Shown: positions 51,196 to 61,088 of the stretch, piece after piece | How positions within the stretch are numbered: the stretch's first letter is position 1 | How the letters are laid out: the number at the start of each line of letters is the position of its first letter | Source: an uncultured Oscillospiraceae bacterium | GTDB lineage: Bacteria > Bacillota > Clostridia > Oscillospirales > Oscillospiraceae | Reading direction: 5' to 3' | Assembly: GCA_934589225.1 (NCBI GenBank) | Contig: CAKTNS010000007.1 | Coordinates: forward strand, 1-64,000 | Length of the DNA: 64,000 bases | The notes under the pieces: generated by a model | Told to the model about the DNA's origin: nothing | Seen by the model: the letters and a program-made list of their open reading frames with translations, nothing else | Database searches by the model: none | Translations under genes and position numbers: made by a program

Positions 51196-54100
51196 ATGGA
51201 ACAGCCATTGCTTTTTCTACTGAAAACCATTCCGGAATACGCCTCCCTTTTAGAAGTCCTCAAAGAGCGCCAGTCTGCCGCCGTCACCGGCGTGGGACAG
51301 ATCAACCGGAGCCATATGATCGCGGGGCTGTCCCATGACCTGGGGAAGCCCATTGTCGTGCTGTGTCAGGACGATATGGCCGCCCGGAGAACCCAGGAAG
51401 AGCTCAAATGCTTCTTAGGGTTCACGCCTCCCATCCTCCCCGGCCGGGACCTGACCTTTTACGATGCGGCAGTGGTCTCCCGAAGCTGGGAGCAGAAGCG
51501 GCTGCGGCAGCTCTATGAATTGGCCGCCGGCCACACCCCCATCCAGATCATGAGCTGGGAATCCCTTAGCCAGCGGACCATTCCCCCGGCGGTGCTGGAG
51601 AAGGCCTGCTTCACCCTGGAGCTGGGAAAGGAATACCCCCTGGAGGCCCTGACGGCCCGGCTGGTCTCCTCCGGCTACAGCCGCTGCGGCATGGTGGAGG
51701 GCGTGGGCCAGTTTGCGGTGCGAGGGGGCATTGTGGACCTCTATTCCCCCGGAGAAGATGCCCCCGTGCGGCTTGAATTCTTTGGAGACGAGCTGGACAC
51801 CATGGGCTACTTTGACCCCCAGACCCAGCGGCGGACCGACAATTTGGAAAAAATGCTGGTCATGCCTACCCGGGAGGCCCTGCCAGGGATGCACCCCCAG
51901 GGCACGGAGGGGCTTCTGAAAGACCTGCAGCACCTGCTCTCCCGGCAGAAGCGGCGGAAGAATCTGAACACCGCCCTGATTTCCACCCTGGAAAAGGACA
52001 TTGAGAAGCTGCAAAACGATGTCTACACTCTTGCAGCGGACCGGTATCTGACCCTCATTTATCCGGAAGCCGCCACCGGGGCGGATTACGCCCCCCAGGA
52101 TGCCCTGTGGGTTTTGTGCGACCACGGCAATTTGCAGCGGGCCGCCAGAAGCCGCACGGAGGAGGTGGGGCTCCAACTGGACAGCCTCCTGCAAACCGGG
52201 TTGGTTGCCGGGGAGCTGTGCGACTTTGTGTGCCAGTGGGAGGACTTCTGCAAGACCCTTCCCCGGTACACGACCGTTTACTTTGATGCCTTTGGCGGCA
52301 GCGCCTATCCGGAAGCGGCGGCCCCCCGGCAGCTGCTGCCCATGACGGCCAAGCAGCTGCCCAGCTACGGCGGCAATCTGGATGCCGCCGTGGCGGACAT
52401 GGCCCACTACCAGAAAATGGAGTTTGGCACCCTGGTGCTCTGCGGCACCCGGCACCGGGCAGAGCTGATGCAGCAGATGCTCCGGGAAAAGAACCTCTCC
52501 GCATTTCTGGCCATTCCTCTGAACACCCTCCCCAAGGCCGGGCAGATTCTGCTGTCTGACGGCACCCTGCCCTATGGCATGGAGTATCCCTTGAGCAAGC
52601 TGGCGGTGCTGACCGAGGGGCAGATCATCGCCAAGGCCCAGCCCAAGCGCCGGGAGAGCCAGAAAAAAACCGCCACCAACCGGCAAAAGCTCAATGCCTT
52701 TACAGACCTGACCCCCGGAGACCTGGTGGTCCACGAAAACTACGGCATCGGCCGGTTCGTGGCCATGGAGCAGATGAAAATCGACGGGGCCGTGAAGGAC
52801 TATATTAAAATCGCCTATCAGGGCTCCGATACCCTCTTTGTCCCCGCCACCCAGCTGGACCTGGTCAGCAAATATATCGGCGGCGGGGCGGAGAACCCCA
52901 ATATCAAGCTGAACAAAATCGGCTCCGATGCCTGGCAGAAGACCAAGGCCAAGGCCCGGAAGGCCGCCAAGGATATGGCCGGGGAGCTCATTCAGCTCTA
53001 CGCCGCCAGAAAGCGGCAGTCCGGCTACGCCTTTTCCGCCGATGCCCCCTGGCAGCGGGAATTTGAAGACAACTTCCCCTACCCGGAAACCGACGACCAG
53101 CTGCGCTGCATTGCGGATATTAAAAAGGATATGGAATCCCCCATTCCCATGGACCGGCTGCTCTGCGGCGACGTGGGCTTCGGCAAAACCGAGGTGGCCC
53201 TGCGGGCGGTGATGAAGGCCATTATGGACGGCAAGCAGGTGGCCATTCTGGTGCCCACCACGGTGCTGGCCCAGCAGCACTACCAGACCGCCGTTTCCCG
53301 GTTCCGGGGCTTCCCCGTGACCATCGATGTGCTCAGCCGCTTCCGGACCCCCAAGCAGCAGCAGAAAACCTTGCAGGATGTCCGCAGCGGCAGCGTGGAC
53401 CTGATCATCGGCACCCACAAGCTGCTGCAAAAAACCGTGCAGTTTAAGGACCTGGGCCTGCTGGTGGTGGACGAAGAGCAGCGCTTCGGCGTGACCCACA
53501 AGGAGCGGCTGAAGGAGCTTTCTAAGGGCGTGGACGTGCTGACCCTGTCCGCAACCCCCATTCCCCGGACCCTCAATATGGCCCTGTCCGGCATCCGGGA
53601 CATGTCCACCATTGAGGAGCCCCCTTCGGACCGGTACCCGGTGCAGACCTACGTCATGGAGTACGCCACCCCCATTATCGACGATGCCATTCGCCGGGAA
53701 GTGGAGCGGGGCGGTCAGGTCTTCTACCTCCACAACCGGGCGGAGACCATTGACCAGTGCGCCAGTGCCCTGCAAAAACGGATCCCCGGTCTCACCGTAG
53801 GCGTGGCCCACGGGCAGATGAGCGAGGATGCCCTGGGAGAGGTCATGACCGCCATGGCCGAAGGCGACATTCAGGTGCTGGTATGCACCACCATTATTGA
53901 AACCGGCCTGGATATTCCCAACGCCAACACCCTGATCATCGAAAACGCCGACCGGTTTGGCCTCAGTCAGCTCCATCAGCTCCGGGGCCGGGTGGGCCGT
54001 TCTACCCGCCACGCCTACGCCTATTTTACCTACCGTCCGGACAAGAATCTGACGGAAATTGCGGAAAAGCGTTTGAGCGCCATTCGGGACTTTGCCGAAT

Positions 54101-54714
54101 TCGGCTCCGGCTTCAAAATCGCCATGCGGGACCTGGAAATCCGGGGTGCAGGCAACCTGTTGGGTGCGGAGCAGTCCGGCCACATGATGTCCGTGGGCTA
54201 CGACATGTACCTGAAGCTGCTGGATGAGGCGGTTCTGGAAGAAAAGGGCGAAGCACCCAAGGCACCGGAGTGTACCGCGGACCTGAACGTCACCGCCAAC
54301 GTGGACAAAGAATATGTGGCCCGGGGCGAGGAACGGATGGACCTGTACCGCCGGATGGCCGCCATCCGCACCCAGGAGGATGCGGACGACCTGCTGGACG
54401 AGATCGTGGACCGCTACGGCGAGCCCCCCAAGGGCGTGCTGAACCTGATTGATATTGCCCTGCTCCGGGCCAGTGCCATGACCCTGGGCATCAAGGACAT
54501 CAAGCAAAAAGCGGGAGACCTGCTCTTTGTGCTGACCAATCTGGACTTCAACGCCGTGGGCAGCTTTTGCGCCGACCCCGGCTACAAGCAGCGGCTGACC
54601 TTCCTGGCCAACGCCAAGGAGCCCACCCTGCGGCTCAAATTGGTGGCCGGGCCTGACAGCCTGAAACAGGCCAAGGCCTTTGTTTCCAAGTATCAAAGCC
54701 TGTGCGGCCGGTAA
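51196..54714 (+). CDS. mfd: Transcription-repair coupling factor
   Basis: 1172 residues. UvrB-homology part (about 1-340), RNA-polymerase-interaction domain (LTPGDLVVHENYGIGRFVAME, in part, about 507-527), RecG-like ATPase with GDVGFGKTEVA (Walker A, about 657), VVDEEQRFGVTHKERLK (DEEQ box, about 757), and the TRG motif region; TRCF C-terminal domain from about 1010 (VTANVDKEYVARGEERMDLY). It removes stalled RNA polymerase at DNA lesions and calls UvrA. AGAGGTG ribosome site. Confidence 0.97.
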   Translation: MEQPLLFLLKTIPEYASLLEVLKERQSAAVTGVGQINRSHMIAGLSHDLGKPIVVLCQDDMAARRTQEELKCFLGFTPPILPGRDLTFYDAAVVSRSWEQKRLRQLYELAAGHTPIQIMSWESLSQRTIPPAVLEKACFTLELGKEYPLEALTARLVSSGYSRCGMVEGVGQFAVRGGIVDLYSPGEDAPVRLEFFGDELDTMGYFDPQTQRRTDNLEKMLVMPTREALPGMHPQGTEGLLKDLQHLLSRQKRRKNLNTALISTLEKDIEKLQNDVYTLAADRYLTLIYPEAATGADYAPQDALWVLCDHGNLQRAARSRTEEVGLQLDSLLQTGLVAGELCDFVCQWEDFCKTLPRYTTVYFDAFGGSAYPEAAAPRQLLPMTAKQLPSYGGNLDAAVADMAHYQKMEFGTLVLCGTRHRAELMQQMLREKNLSAFLAIPLNTLPKAGQILLSDGTLPYGMEYPLSKLAVLTEGQIIAKAQPKRRESQKKTATNRQKLNAFTDLTPGDLVVHENYGIGRFVAMEQMKIDGAVKDYIKIAYQGSDTLFVPATQLDLVSKYIGGGAENPNIKLNKIGSDAWQKTKAKARKAAKDMAGELIQLYAARKRQSGYAFSADAPWQREFEDNFPYPETDDQLRCIADIKKDMESPIPMDRLLCGDVGFGKTEVALRAVMKAIMDGKQVAILVPTTVLAQQHYQTAVSRFRGFPVTIDVLSRFRTPKQQQKTLQDVRSGSVDLIIGTHKLLQKTVQFKDLGLLVVDEEQRFGVTHKERLKELSKGVDVLTLSATPIPRTLNMALSGIRDMSTIEEPPSDRYPVQTYVMEYATPIIDDAIRREVERGGQVFYLHNRAETIDQCASALQKRIPGLTVGVAHGQMSEDALGEVMTAMAEGDIQVLVCTTIIETGLDIPNANTLIIENADRFGLSQLHQLRGRVGRSTRHAYAYFTYRPDKNLTEIAEKRLSAIRDFAEFGSGFKIAMRDLEIRGAGNLLGAEQSGHMMSVGYDMYLKLLDEAVLEEKGEAPKAPECTADLNVTANVDKEYVARGEERMDLYRRMAAIRTQEDADDLLDEIVDRYGEPPKGVLNLIDIALLRASAMTLGIKDIKQKAGDLLFVLTNLDFNAVGSFCADPGYKQRLTFLANAKEPTLRLKLVAGPDSLKQAKAFVSKYQSLCGR

Positions 54715-54786
54715 AAAACGGTTGTAGGCTGGTCCAAGCTGTGGTATAATCAGGAAAAAGCCCGGCAACGGCAGGAGGAATGTCCT

Positions 54787-56409
54787 ATGGATACAAAGAA
54801 TCCCCTATTGGAAGAAGACGACGACGCGTTCCTGGCATCCCTCGATGAGCTGCTGGGAGAGGAGCCAAAACCGGAGGAGCCCCCCAAAGACGAACAGCCG
54901 CCCCTCCCCAACGAATCCAAAAAGAACAAACGCCTAAAGGCAAGCCACGCAAAGGCCCCCAAGCCCTCTAAAAAAATGCTGACCGTTCTGGCCCTGTGCC
55001 TGGGGGCAGCGGCGGTGCTGGCCATTGCCATTCCCGCCTTTCTGCGGGCGGCGGACCCCTACGGCGGGAAAATCGCCCCGGGTGTCCATGTAGGGGCCGT
55101 GGACCTCAGCGATTTGAGCAAGGGAGAAGCAAAAAAGGCCCTGACCGCCTTTTACGGCAGCCGTTACTCCCAGGATTCCCTGGTGGTCTCCTTCCCGGAG
55201 CTGTCTTCCATCCTCTCCGGTGTTGGGGAGCAGGAATATGACTCCATCACCCTTTCCCCCAAGGAAACCGGTGCCCACCTGGATGTGGGTAGGGCGGTGC
55301 ACGCCGCCTACGCCCTGGGACGGGAGGACCTGCGGGAGGACAAAAACCTGCCCCTGCTTCCCTATCTGCACTTAAAAGAAGAGGTGCTTCAAAGCAGCAT
55401 TCAGAGCTTTCAGGCCCAATTGGAAGGGCTCTACCGAGCGGACAGCAGCGAAATCCAGCCGGACAGCGTCACCGTCACCCGGGGCTACCCCGCCGTGACC
55501 ATCGACACAGACCGGTTGTACCAACAAATGCTGGATGCCTATGAAAACGGCACCCTCTCGGACTGTAACTATGACGGCAGCGTAACCCTCCGGCAGCCGG
55601 AAGGGGTGGACCTGGAGGCCCTCTGGCAGCAGACCCGGGTGGAGCCCAAGGAGCCCCAGGTGGACACAGGCACCTATCAGGTGATTCCCGGGGAAGACGG
55701 CCGGGAATTTGACCTGGATGCCGCCAAGGCCCAGTATGACAACCTGCCCTACGGCCAGCGTCTGGAGCTTCCCCTGGAAAGCACCCAGCCGGAAATCTCC
55801 GACGAGGACGCCTGGTTCCAGGATACCCTTGGCCACTGCGAGACCCCTCACAGCAACAACGAAAACCGGAACAGCAACCTGAAAAAGGCCTGCGAAATGC
55901 TGAACGGCCTGGTGCTGCAGCCCGGCCAGGAATTTTCCTATAACGAAACCCTGGGTGAGCGCACCAAAGACAAGGGCTGGCTCCCGGCCCCGGCCTACTC
56001 CGGCACCACCCTGGTGGATTCCCCCGGCGGCGGCATCTGCCAGGTCAGCTCCACGCTGTATCTGGCCAGTGTCTACGCGGAGCTGACGGTTCTGGAACGG
56101 GTCAACCACGGGTTTCCGGTCAGCTACATCCCCCTGGGCATGGACGCCACGGTGAACTGGGGCTTTACGGATTTGAAGCTTCGCAATGACACCCCCATGC
56201 CGGTAAAAATCCTGGCAGAAGAAACCGACGATCTGGTCAAAGTCTCCATCCTGGGCACCGAGACCCGGAATTACGACATTGAAATGACCTATTCCGTAGG
56301 CGGCCGCCATGTGAAAACCTACATGAGCAAATACGACAAAACCACCGGCGAGCTGATCTCCAAAGAACCGGTGGCCCTCTCCAGCTACTTAGAGGATATT
56401 TACAAATGA
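54787..56409 (+). CDS. VanW family protein with membrane anchor
   Basis: 540 residues. Acidic cytoplasmic start (EEDDDAFLASLDELLGEEPK), Lys-rich stretch, one membrane helix (about 61-83), a peptidoglycan-binding-4-like region (about 90-300; GVHVGAVDLSDLSKGEAKKAL, in part) and the VanW domain (about 370-480: FSYNETLGERTKDKGW, GGGICQVSSTLYLASVYAEL in part, MDATVNWGFTDLKLRND). Associated with vancomycin-resistance clusters and wall maintenance; biochemical role unknown. AGGAGGA ribosome site and terminator at 56413. Confidence 0.9.
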   Translation: MDTKNPLLEEDDDAFLASLDELLGEEPKPEEPPKDEQPPLPNESKKNKRLKASHAKAPKPSKKMLTVLALCLGAAAVLAIAIPAFLRAADPYGGKIAPGVHVGAVDLSDLSKGEAKKALTAFYGSRYSQDSLVVSFPELSSILSGVGEQEYDSITLSPKETGAHLDVGRAVHAAYALGREDLREDKNLPLLPYLHLKEEVLQSSIQSFQAQLEGLYRADSSEIQPDSVTVTRGYPAVTIDTDRLYQQMLDAYENGTLSDCNYDGSVTLRQPEGVDLEALWQQTRVEPKEPQVDTGTYQVIPGEDGREFDLDAAKAQYDNLPYGQRLELPLESTQPEISDEDAWFQDTLGHCETPHSNNENRNSNLKKACEMLNGLVLQPGQEFSYNETLGERTKDKGWLPAPAYSGTTLVDSPGGGICQVSSTLYLASVYAELTVLERVNHGFPVSYIPLGMDATVNWGFTDLKLRNDTPMPVKILAEETDDLVKVSILGTETRNYDIEMTYSVGGRHVKTYMSKYDKTTGELISKEPVALSSYLEDIYK

Positions 56410-56410
56410 T

Positions 56411-56450
56411 TTTTCCCCTCTGCGTTTCACCGCAGAGGGGATGTTTTCTT
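56411..56450 (+). terminator. Terminator of the VanW gene
   Basis: CCCCTCTGCG pairs with CGCAGAGGGG around TTTCAC, then ATGTTTTCTT. Confidence 0.85.
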
Positions 56451-56454
56451 GCGA

Positions 56455-56504
56455 TTTTAAAAAAGCCGCCCTTTCAGGTCCATGGAGCCTGAAAGGGCGG
56501 TGTG
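56455..56504 (-). terminator. Terminator of nrdD
   Basis: CCGCCCTTTCAGG pairs with CCTGAAAGGGCGG; on the minus strand CTTTTTTAAAA follows. Confidence 0.85.
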
Positions 56505-56519
56505 ATTCTTGGTGTTTTC

Positions 56520-58694
56520 TTACAGGTGCAGCACCCGGTCTTTGATCTCCTGGGTTCGGCCCTGGTTCCAGAACTGGGTGCCGATGTAGCCGCAGGTGCG
56601 CCTGGCCACGTTCATTTTGCTCTGGTCCCGGTTGCCGCACTGGGGGCAGACCCAGACCAGCTTGTGGTCATCTTCCTGAATCTCGATTTCTCCGTCGTAG
56701 CCGCAGACCTGGCAGTAATCGGACTTGGTGTTCAGCTCGGCATACATGATGTTGTCGTAGATGAACTGCATGACCTGCAATACCGCGTCAATGTTGTTCT
56801 GCATGTTGGGCACTTCCACATAGCTGATGGCCCCGCCGGGGGAGAGCTGCTGGAACTCCGCCTCAAAGCGCAGCTTGGTAAAGGCATCGATGGGCTCGGA
56901 CACATGGACATGGTAGGAGTTTGTAATATAGCTCTTGTCCGTAATGCCGGGGATGATGCCGAAGCGCTGCTGCAGGCACTTGGCAAACTTATAGGTGGTG
57001 GATTCCAGGGGGGTGCCGTAGAGGGAGAAATCCATGTTCTCCTGAGCCTTCCAGCGCTTGCAGGCATCGTTCATATACTGCATGACCTGCAGGGCAAAGG
57101 GCTTGGCGGCCTCGTCGGTGTGGGACTTGCCGGTCATATACTTGACGCACTCATAAAGGCCCGCATAGCCCAGGGAAATGGTTGAATAGCCGCCGTAGAG
57201 CAGCTTGTCAATGGGCTCTCCCTTTTGCAGTCTGGCCAAAGCGCCATACTGCCACAAAATAGGGGCCGCGTCAGACAGGGTGCCCTTCAAACGGTTGTGC
57301 CGGCACATAAGGGCCCGGTAGCACAAATCCAGACGCTCGTCAAAAATCTTCCAGAACTTGTCCATATCCCGGCCGGAGGACAGAGCCACGTCCACCAGGT
57401 TCAGGGTCACCACGCCCTGGTTGAAGCGGCCATAGTACTTGGGCTTGCCGTTTTCATCCACATAGGGGGTCAGGAAGGACCGGCAGCCCATGCAGGTGTA
57501 GCAGTGGCCCTCGCCGTTCTTGTCCACCTTCAGCTCCAGCATTTTCTTTTCGCTGATGTAGTCAGGAACCATCCGCTTGGCGGTACACTCGGCGGCCAGA
57601 CGGGTCAGGTACCAATAGGGGGTGCCCTCCCGGACGTTTTCCTCTTCCAGCACATAGATCAGCTTGGGGAAGGCAGGGGTGATCCAGATGCCCTTCTCGT
57701 TCTTGACACCCTCGTAGCGCTGGCGCAGGGTCTCCTCGATGATCATGGCCAGGTCCTTTTTCTCCTGCTCGTTCCGGGCCTCGCCCAGGTACATGAAGAC
57801 GGTGATGAAGGGGGCCTGACCGTTGGTGGTCATGAGGGTCACCACCTGATACTGGATGGTCTGAACGCCCCGGCGGACCTCATCCCGGAGCCGGTCCTCG
57901 ACCACCTTGGTAACGGCCTCTTCACTGGGGGAAACACCAAACTCCTGCATCTCCTTTTCCACGCTGCGGCGGATCTTTTCCCGGGAAATCTGGACAAAGG
58001 GGGCCAGATGGGTCAGGGAAATGGACTGGCCGCCATACTGGTTGGAGGCCACCTGGGCAATGATCTGGGTGGCGATGTTGCAGGCGGTGGAGAAGGAATG
58101 GGGCTTCTCGATCAGGGTGCCGGAGATCACGGTGCCGTTTTGCAGCATGTCCTCCAGGTTCACCAGGTCGCAGTTGTGCATATGCTGGGCGTAGTAATCG
58201 GAGTCGTGGAAGTGGATAATGCCCGCCTCGTGGGCCGCCACGATCTCCCGGGGCAGCAAAATGCGGGAGGTGATGTCCTTGGACACTTCACCGGCCATAT
58301 AGTCCCGCTGGACCGCATTAATGGTGGGGTTTTTATTGGCGTTCTCCTGCTTGACCTCTTCGTTATTGCATTCGATCAAGCTCAGGATCCGGTCGTCGGT
58401 GGTGTTGGACTGCCGGGCCAGGTTGCGGATATAGCGGTAGGTAATGTATTCCTTGGCCACTTCAAAAGCGCCGTGGGCCATAATGGCCTTTTCTACCAGG
58501 TCCTGGATCTCCTCAACGGAGGGGCTGCGGCCCATTTGCTCGCAAGAGACACTGACGCTCTCGGCAATGCGCTTGATCTGCATGGGGGTCATCCGGACTT
58601 TTTCTTCTACAGCACTGTTGGCCTTGGTCACGGCCATGCTGATTTTCTCAATGTCAAAAACGGCCTCGGTGCCGTTGCGCTTAATGATCTTCAT
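56520..58694 (-). CDS. nrdD: Anaerobic ribonucleoside-triphosphate reductase
   Basis: 724 residues. ATP-cone (1-90: MKIIKRNGTEAVFDIEKIS), glycyl-radical catalytic barrel with the active-site Cys region (HCYTCMGCRSFLTPYVDE), a zinc site near the end (CQVCGYDGEIEI...WVCPQCGNRDQ) and the radical loop RRTCGYIGTQFWNQG with the radical Gly near 702. Reduces NTPs to dNTPs without oxygen. The activase NrdG is not encoded next to it. Two NrdR boxes lie in its promoter. Confidence 0.97.
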   Translation of the reverse strand: MKIIKRNGTEAVFDIEKISMAVTKANSAVEEKVRMTPMQIKRIAESVSVSCEQMGRSPSVEEIQDLVEKAIMAHGAFEVAKEYITYRYIRNLARQSNTTDDRILSLIECNNEEVKQENANKNPTINAVQRDYMAGEVSKDITSRILLPREIVAAHEAGIIHFHDSDYYAQHMHNCDLVNLEDMLQNGTVISGTLIEKPHSFSTACNIATQIIAQVASNQYGGQSISLTHLAPFVQISREKIRRSVEKEMQEFGVSPSEEAVTKVVEDRLRDEVRRGVQTIQYQVVTLMTTNGQAPFITVFMYLGEARNEQEKKDLAMIIEETLRQRYEGVKNEKGIWITPAFPKLIYVLEEENVREGTPYWYLTRLAAECTAKRMVPDYISEKKMLELKVDKNGEGHCYTCMGCRSFLTPYVDENGKPKYYGRFNQGVVTLNLVDVALSSGRDMDKFWKIFDERLDLCYRALMCRHNRLKGTLSDAAPILWQYGALARLQKGEPIDKLLYGGYSTISLGYAGLYECVKYMTGKSHTDEAAKPFALQVMQYMNDACKRWKAQENMDFSLYGTPLESTTYKFAKCLQQRFGIIPGITDKSYITNSYHVHVSEPIDAFTKLRFEAEFQQLSPGGAISYVEVPNMQNNIDAVLQVMQFIYDNIMYAELNTKSDYCQVCGYDGEIEIQEDDHKLVWVCPQCGNRDQSKMNVARRTCGYIGTQFWNQGRTQEIKDRVLHL

Positions 58695-58735
58695 GACAAC
58701 GCTCCTTCTCTGGGGATTTTTCTCTTCGCCGCCCC

Positions 58736-58786
58736 ATTATACTACATATTGTGTTTTTGTCAAGCTTCCACCACTAAATGTTGTGG
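58736..58786 (-). promoter_or_regulatory. nrdD promoter with tandem NrdR boxes
   Basis: Minus strand: TTGACA (58763-58758), 16 bases, TATAAT (58741-58736). Box 1 ACACAATATGTAGTAT (58754-58739) overlaps the -10 region; box 2 CCACAACATTTAGTGG (58786-58771) lies 32 bases, three helical turns, upstream. This is the classic layout for repression by NrdR. Confidence 0.8.
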
Positions 58787-58898
58787 TCAGGGTCTTTCCA
58801 TGCTTTTTAGAGAAAAAGATTTGAAAGTCCCAAGGCCGCCATTTTCCCAAAATTCAGAACGAAAGTTCGGGATTTCCCCCGGCCTATAAAATAAGGCA

Positions 58899-58927
58899 TT
58901 GTAATTCCCGGCGGAATATAGTACAAT
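58899..58927 (+). promoter_or_regulatory. Promoter of galM
   Basis: TTGTAA (58899-58904), 17 bases, TACAAT (58922-58927), about 65 bases before the start. Confidence 0.5.
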
Positions 58928-58991
58928 AAGGCCGTATGGTCTTAACATAACTTAGGCTGTTTCAAACAGAAAACGAAAGGATGCTTTTCCG

Positions 58992-60011
58992 ATGAAAAAG
59001 AAATTCGGCAATCTGCACAGCGGTGAGGAAGCCAGTCTCTACACCATCGAAAACGGCGGCATCACCGCCACGGTCACCGATCTGGGCGCCACCCTGGTGT
59101 CATTGTTGGTGCCGGATGCCCAAGGGAACCTTGCTGACGTAGTTTTGGGTTTTGATGACCCCAACAGCTATGTTTCCTCCGGCAGCTTTCTGGGTGCCAC
59201 CGTGGGCCGGAATGCCAACCGTCTGCGGGACGCGGAATTTACCCTGGGGAACAAGCGTGTTTCCCTGACCCCCAACGAAAACAACAACAATCTCCACTCC
59301 GGCCCGGACTTCTTTAAGAACCGACTGTGGACCCTGGAAAAAGAGGCTGCCTCCGAGGTGACCTTCTCCGTCCACAGCCCCAACATGGACCAGGGCTTCC
59401 CCGGAGATGCCCATATCCGGGTCACCTACGCCCTGGACGGCCAGGGCGGCCTCCACGTCCGCTACTGGGCCAAGGCCGACCAGGATACGGTTTTTAATAT
59501 GACCAACCACAGCTATTTTAACCTGGCAGGTCACCAGCACCCGGACCGGGCGGTCCAGCAGGTGCTCTCCATGCCCGCCCGGCACTTCTGCCCGGACGAT
59601 GCCCAGAACATCCCCACAGGGGAGCTGCGGGACGTATCCGGCAGCCCCATGGATTTCCGGGTGCCCAAGCCCATTTCCCAGGATATTGATGCGGATTACG
59701 ATGCACTGAAGCTTCAGGGAGGCTATGACCACAACTGGGAGGTTTTCTGCAATCCCTGCGCCACCCTGACAGACCCCGCCTCCGGCCGGTGCCTCTGCGT
59801 CTATACCGACTGCCCCGGCATTCAGTTTTACTCCGGCAACTACCTGAATGACCAGGGAAAAGACGGGGTACACTACGGCCGCAACAGCGGCATGGCCCTG
59901 GAGACCCAGTTCTATCCCGACTGCCTCCACCATCCTGATTGGGACCAGCCCGTTACCAAGGCCAATACCGTCTACAAAAGCGAAACCGTTTACCGCTTCT
60001 CCTGCAAATAA
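58992..60011 (+). CDS. galM: Aldose 1-epimerase (galactose mutarotase)
   Basis: 339 residues. TVTDLGATLVSLLVPD at the start, LGATVGRNANRLRDAEF, NNLHSGPDFFKN, the catalytic His region TNHSYFNLAG, GGYDHNW and the catalytic Glu in MALETQFYPDCLHHPDW. Interconverts alpha and beta forms of hexoses. Single gene, GAAAGGA ribosome site. Confidence 0.95.
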   Translation: MKKKFGNLHSGEEASLYTIENGGITATVTDLGATLVSLLVPDAQGNLADVVLGFDDPNSYVSSGSFLGATVGRNANRLRDAEFTLGNKRVSLTPNENNNNLHSGPDFFKNRLWTLEKEAASEVTFSVHSPNMDQGFPGDAHIRVTYALDGQGGLHVRYWAKADQDTVFNMTNHSYFNLAGHQHPDRAVQQVLSMPARHFCPDDAQNIPTGELRDVSGSPMDFRVPKPISQDIDADYDALKLQGGYDHNWEVFCNPCATLTDPASGRCLCVYTDCPGIQFYSGNYLNDQGKDGVHYGRNSGMALETQFYPDCLHHPDWDQPVTKANTVYKSETVYRFSCK

Positions 60012-60086
60012 GCGCACATTTCTTACCTCCTGCATAAAATGGCCTATAAGCGCAAGCTTCATTCGCTTTTATCAGGAGGTAATTCC

Positions 60087-60896
60087 ATGGCTGATCAATG
60101 TACCGACACCCTGCGCTGCAGTCCCAACGACCTGCGGCAGGCAATGTCCATTCACACCCGCAAAATCACCGACTCCTGCCGGGACAAGGACTGCATTGAG
60201 GACCTGCCCGTCTATCTCACCGCCAGCTCCCAGCGGACCCTGGAGGGCTCCGCCGGGACGAGAGTCCGGTGCGCGGAGCTGCTGAGCACCTACATAGACG
60301 TCAGCCCCGTGACCTTTGACCGCAGCCATTACTGCATCGACATCACCTTTTTCTATCGGGTGCTGGCGGATACCGTGATCGGCACCAGCCGCCCGGCGGC
60401 CCTGTGCGGCCTTGCCGTCTTTACCAAGCGGGTGGTGCTCTGCGGCGAGGAGAGCCGGGCCCACATCTACCGCAGCGACCGCCGGACCGACGGCCTTGCC
60501 AACAGCCCCACAGCCGTTGTGGAGGCCCTGGACCCCATGGTCCTCAGCTCCCGGGTACGGGACGTCTGCGACTGCCTTCCCCGGGAGAGCTGCCCGGTGC
60601 AGCTGCCGGAGTGGGTGAAAAACCAGTTTGACGAGGATCTGGTGCTCCAGCCCGACCGGCGAAAGCTCTATGTGACCCTGGGCCAGTTTTCCATCGTCCG
60701 ATTGGAACGGGACGCCCAACTGATCGTCCCCGTTATGGACTACAGCATCCCCACCAAGGAATGCTGCGACTCCCCGGGCTGCGCCGAAGACCCCTGCGAA
60801 CTTTTCAGCCGCATCCCCTTCCCCGCCGCCCAGTTCACCCCCAAAGGCTGCGACTGCAAAACCAAGTGCCCCCAGGAAAACAACTGCTGCAAATGA
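60087..60896 (+). CDS. Cys-rich conserved protein of unknown function
   Basis: 269 residues from ATG at 60087 (CAGGAGGT 7 bases upstream). No known domain recognised. A middle beta-rich part (RVRCAELLSTYIDVSPVTFD; YCIDITFFYRVLADTV; SRPAALCGLAVFTKRVVLCGE) and a strongly Cys-rich end (ECCDSPGCAEDPC, then GCDCKTKCPQENNCCK). About 19 Cys in all. Repeated 'CxxC'-like spacing and the lack of a signal peptide recall spore-coat proteins that crosslink through disulfides; this is only a suggestion. Own terminator. Confidence 0.6.
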   Translation: MADQCTDTLRCSPNDLRQAMSIHTRKITDSCRDKDCIEDLPVYLTASSQRTLEGSAGTRVRCAELLSTYIDVSPVTFDRSHYCIDITFFYRVLADTVIGTSRPAALCGLAVFTKRVVLCGEESRAHIYRSDRRTDGLANSPTAVVEALDPMVLSSRVRDVCDCLPRESCPVQLPEWVKNQFDEDLVLQPDRRKLYVTLGQFSIVRLERDAQLIVPVMDYSIPTKECCDSPGCAEDPCELFSRIPFPAAQFTPKGCDCKTKCPQENNCCK

Positions 60897-60902
60897 CCAA
60901 AA

Positions 60903-60944
60903 CGTCCCGCTTCGGATTCGAAGCGGGACAGTTGTTTTTGCGCC
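60903..60944 (+). terminator. Terminator of the Cys-rich gene
   Basis: GTCCCGCTTCG pairs with CGAAGCGGGAC around GATT, then AGTTGTTTTTG. Confidence 0.85.
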
Positions 60945-61088
60945 TCCGGTTTAGGTGTAAAAGATGAGGATGCCTTTTAGTGAGACAGCCCCAAAGATGT
61001 ATTTCATTATAAGCTCTCTATAAAGGGCTGCAAATTCACATACCAGTAAGGCGAAAGCAATCAGTCCTGAATTCCAACATGGAACAGA

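Noticed and set aside
51415..54768. Very long minus-strand open frame opposite mfd
   Set aside because: The plus strand encodes a complete Mfd with all motifs; the antisense frame is Gly/His/Gln/Leu-rich without domains.
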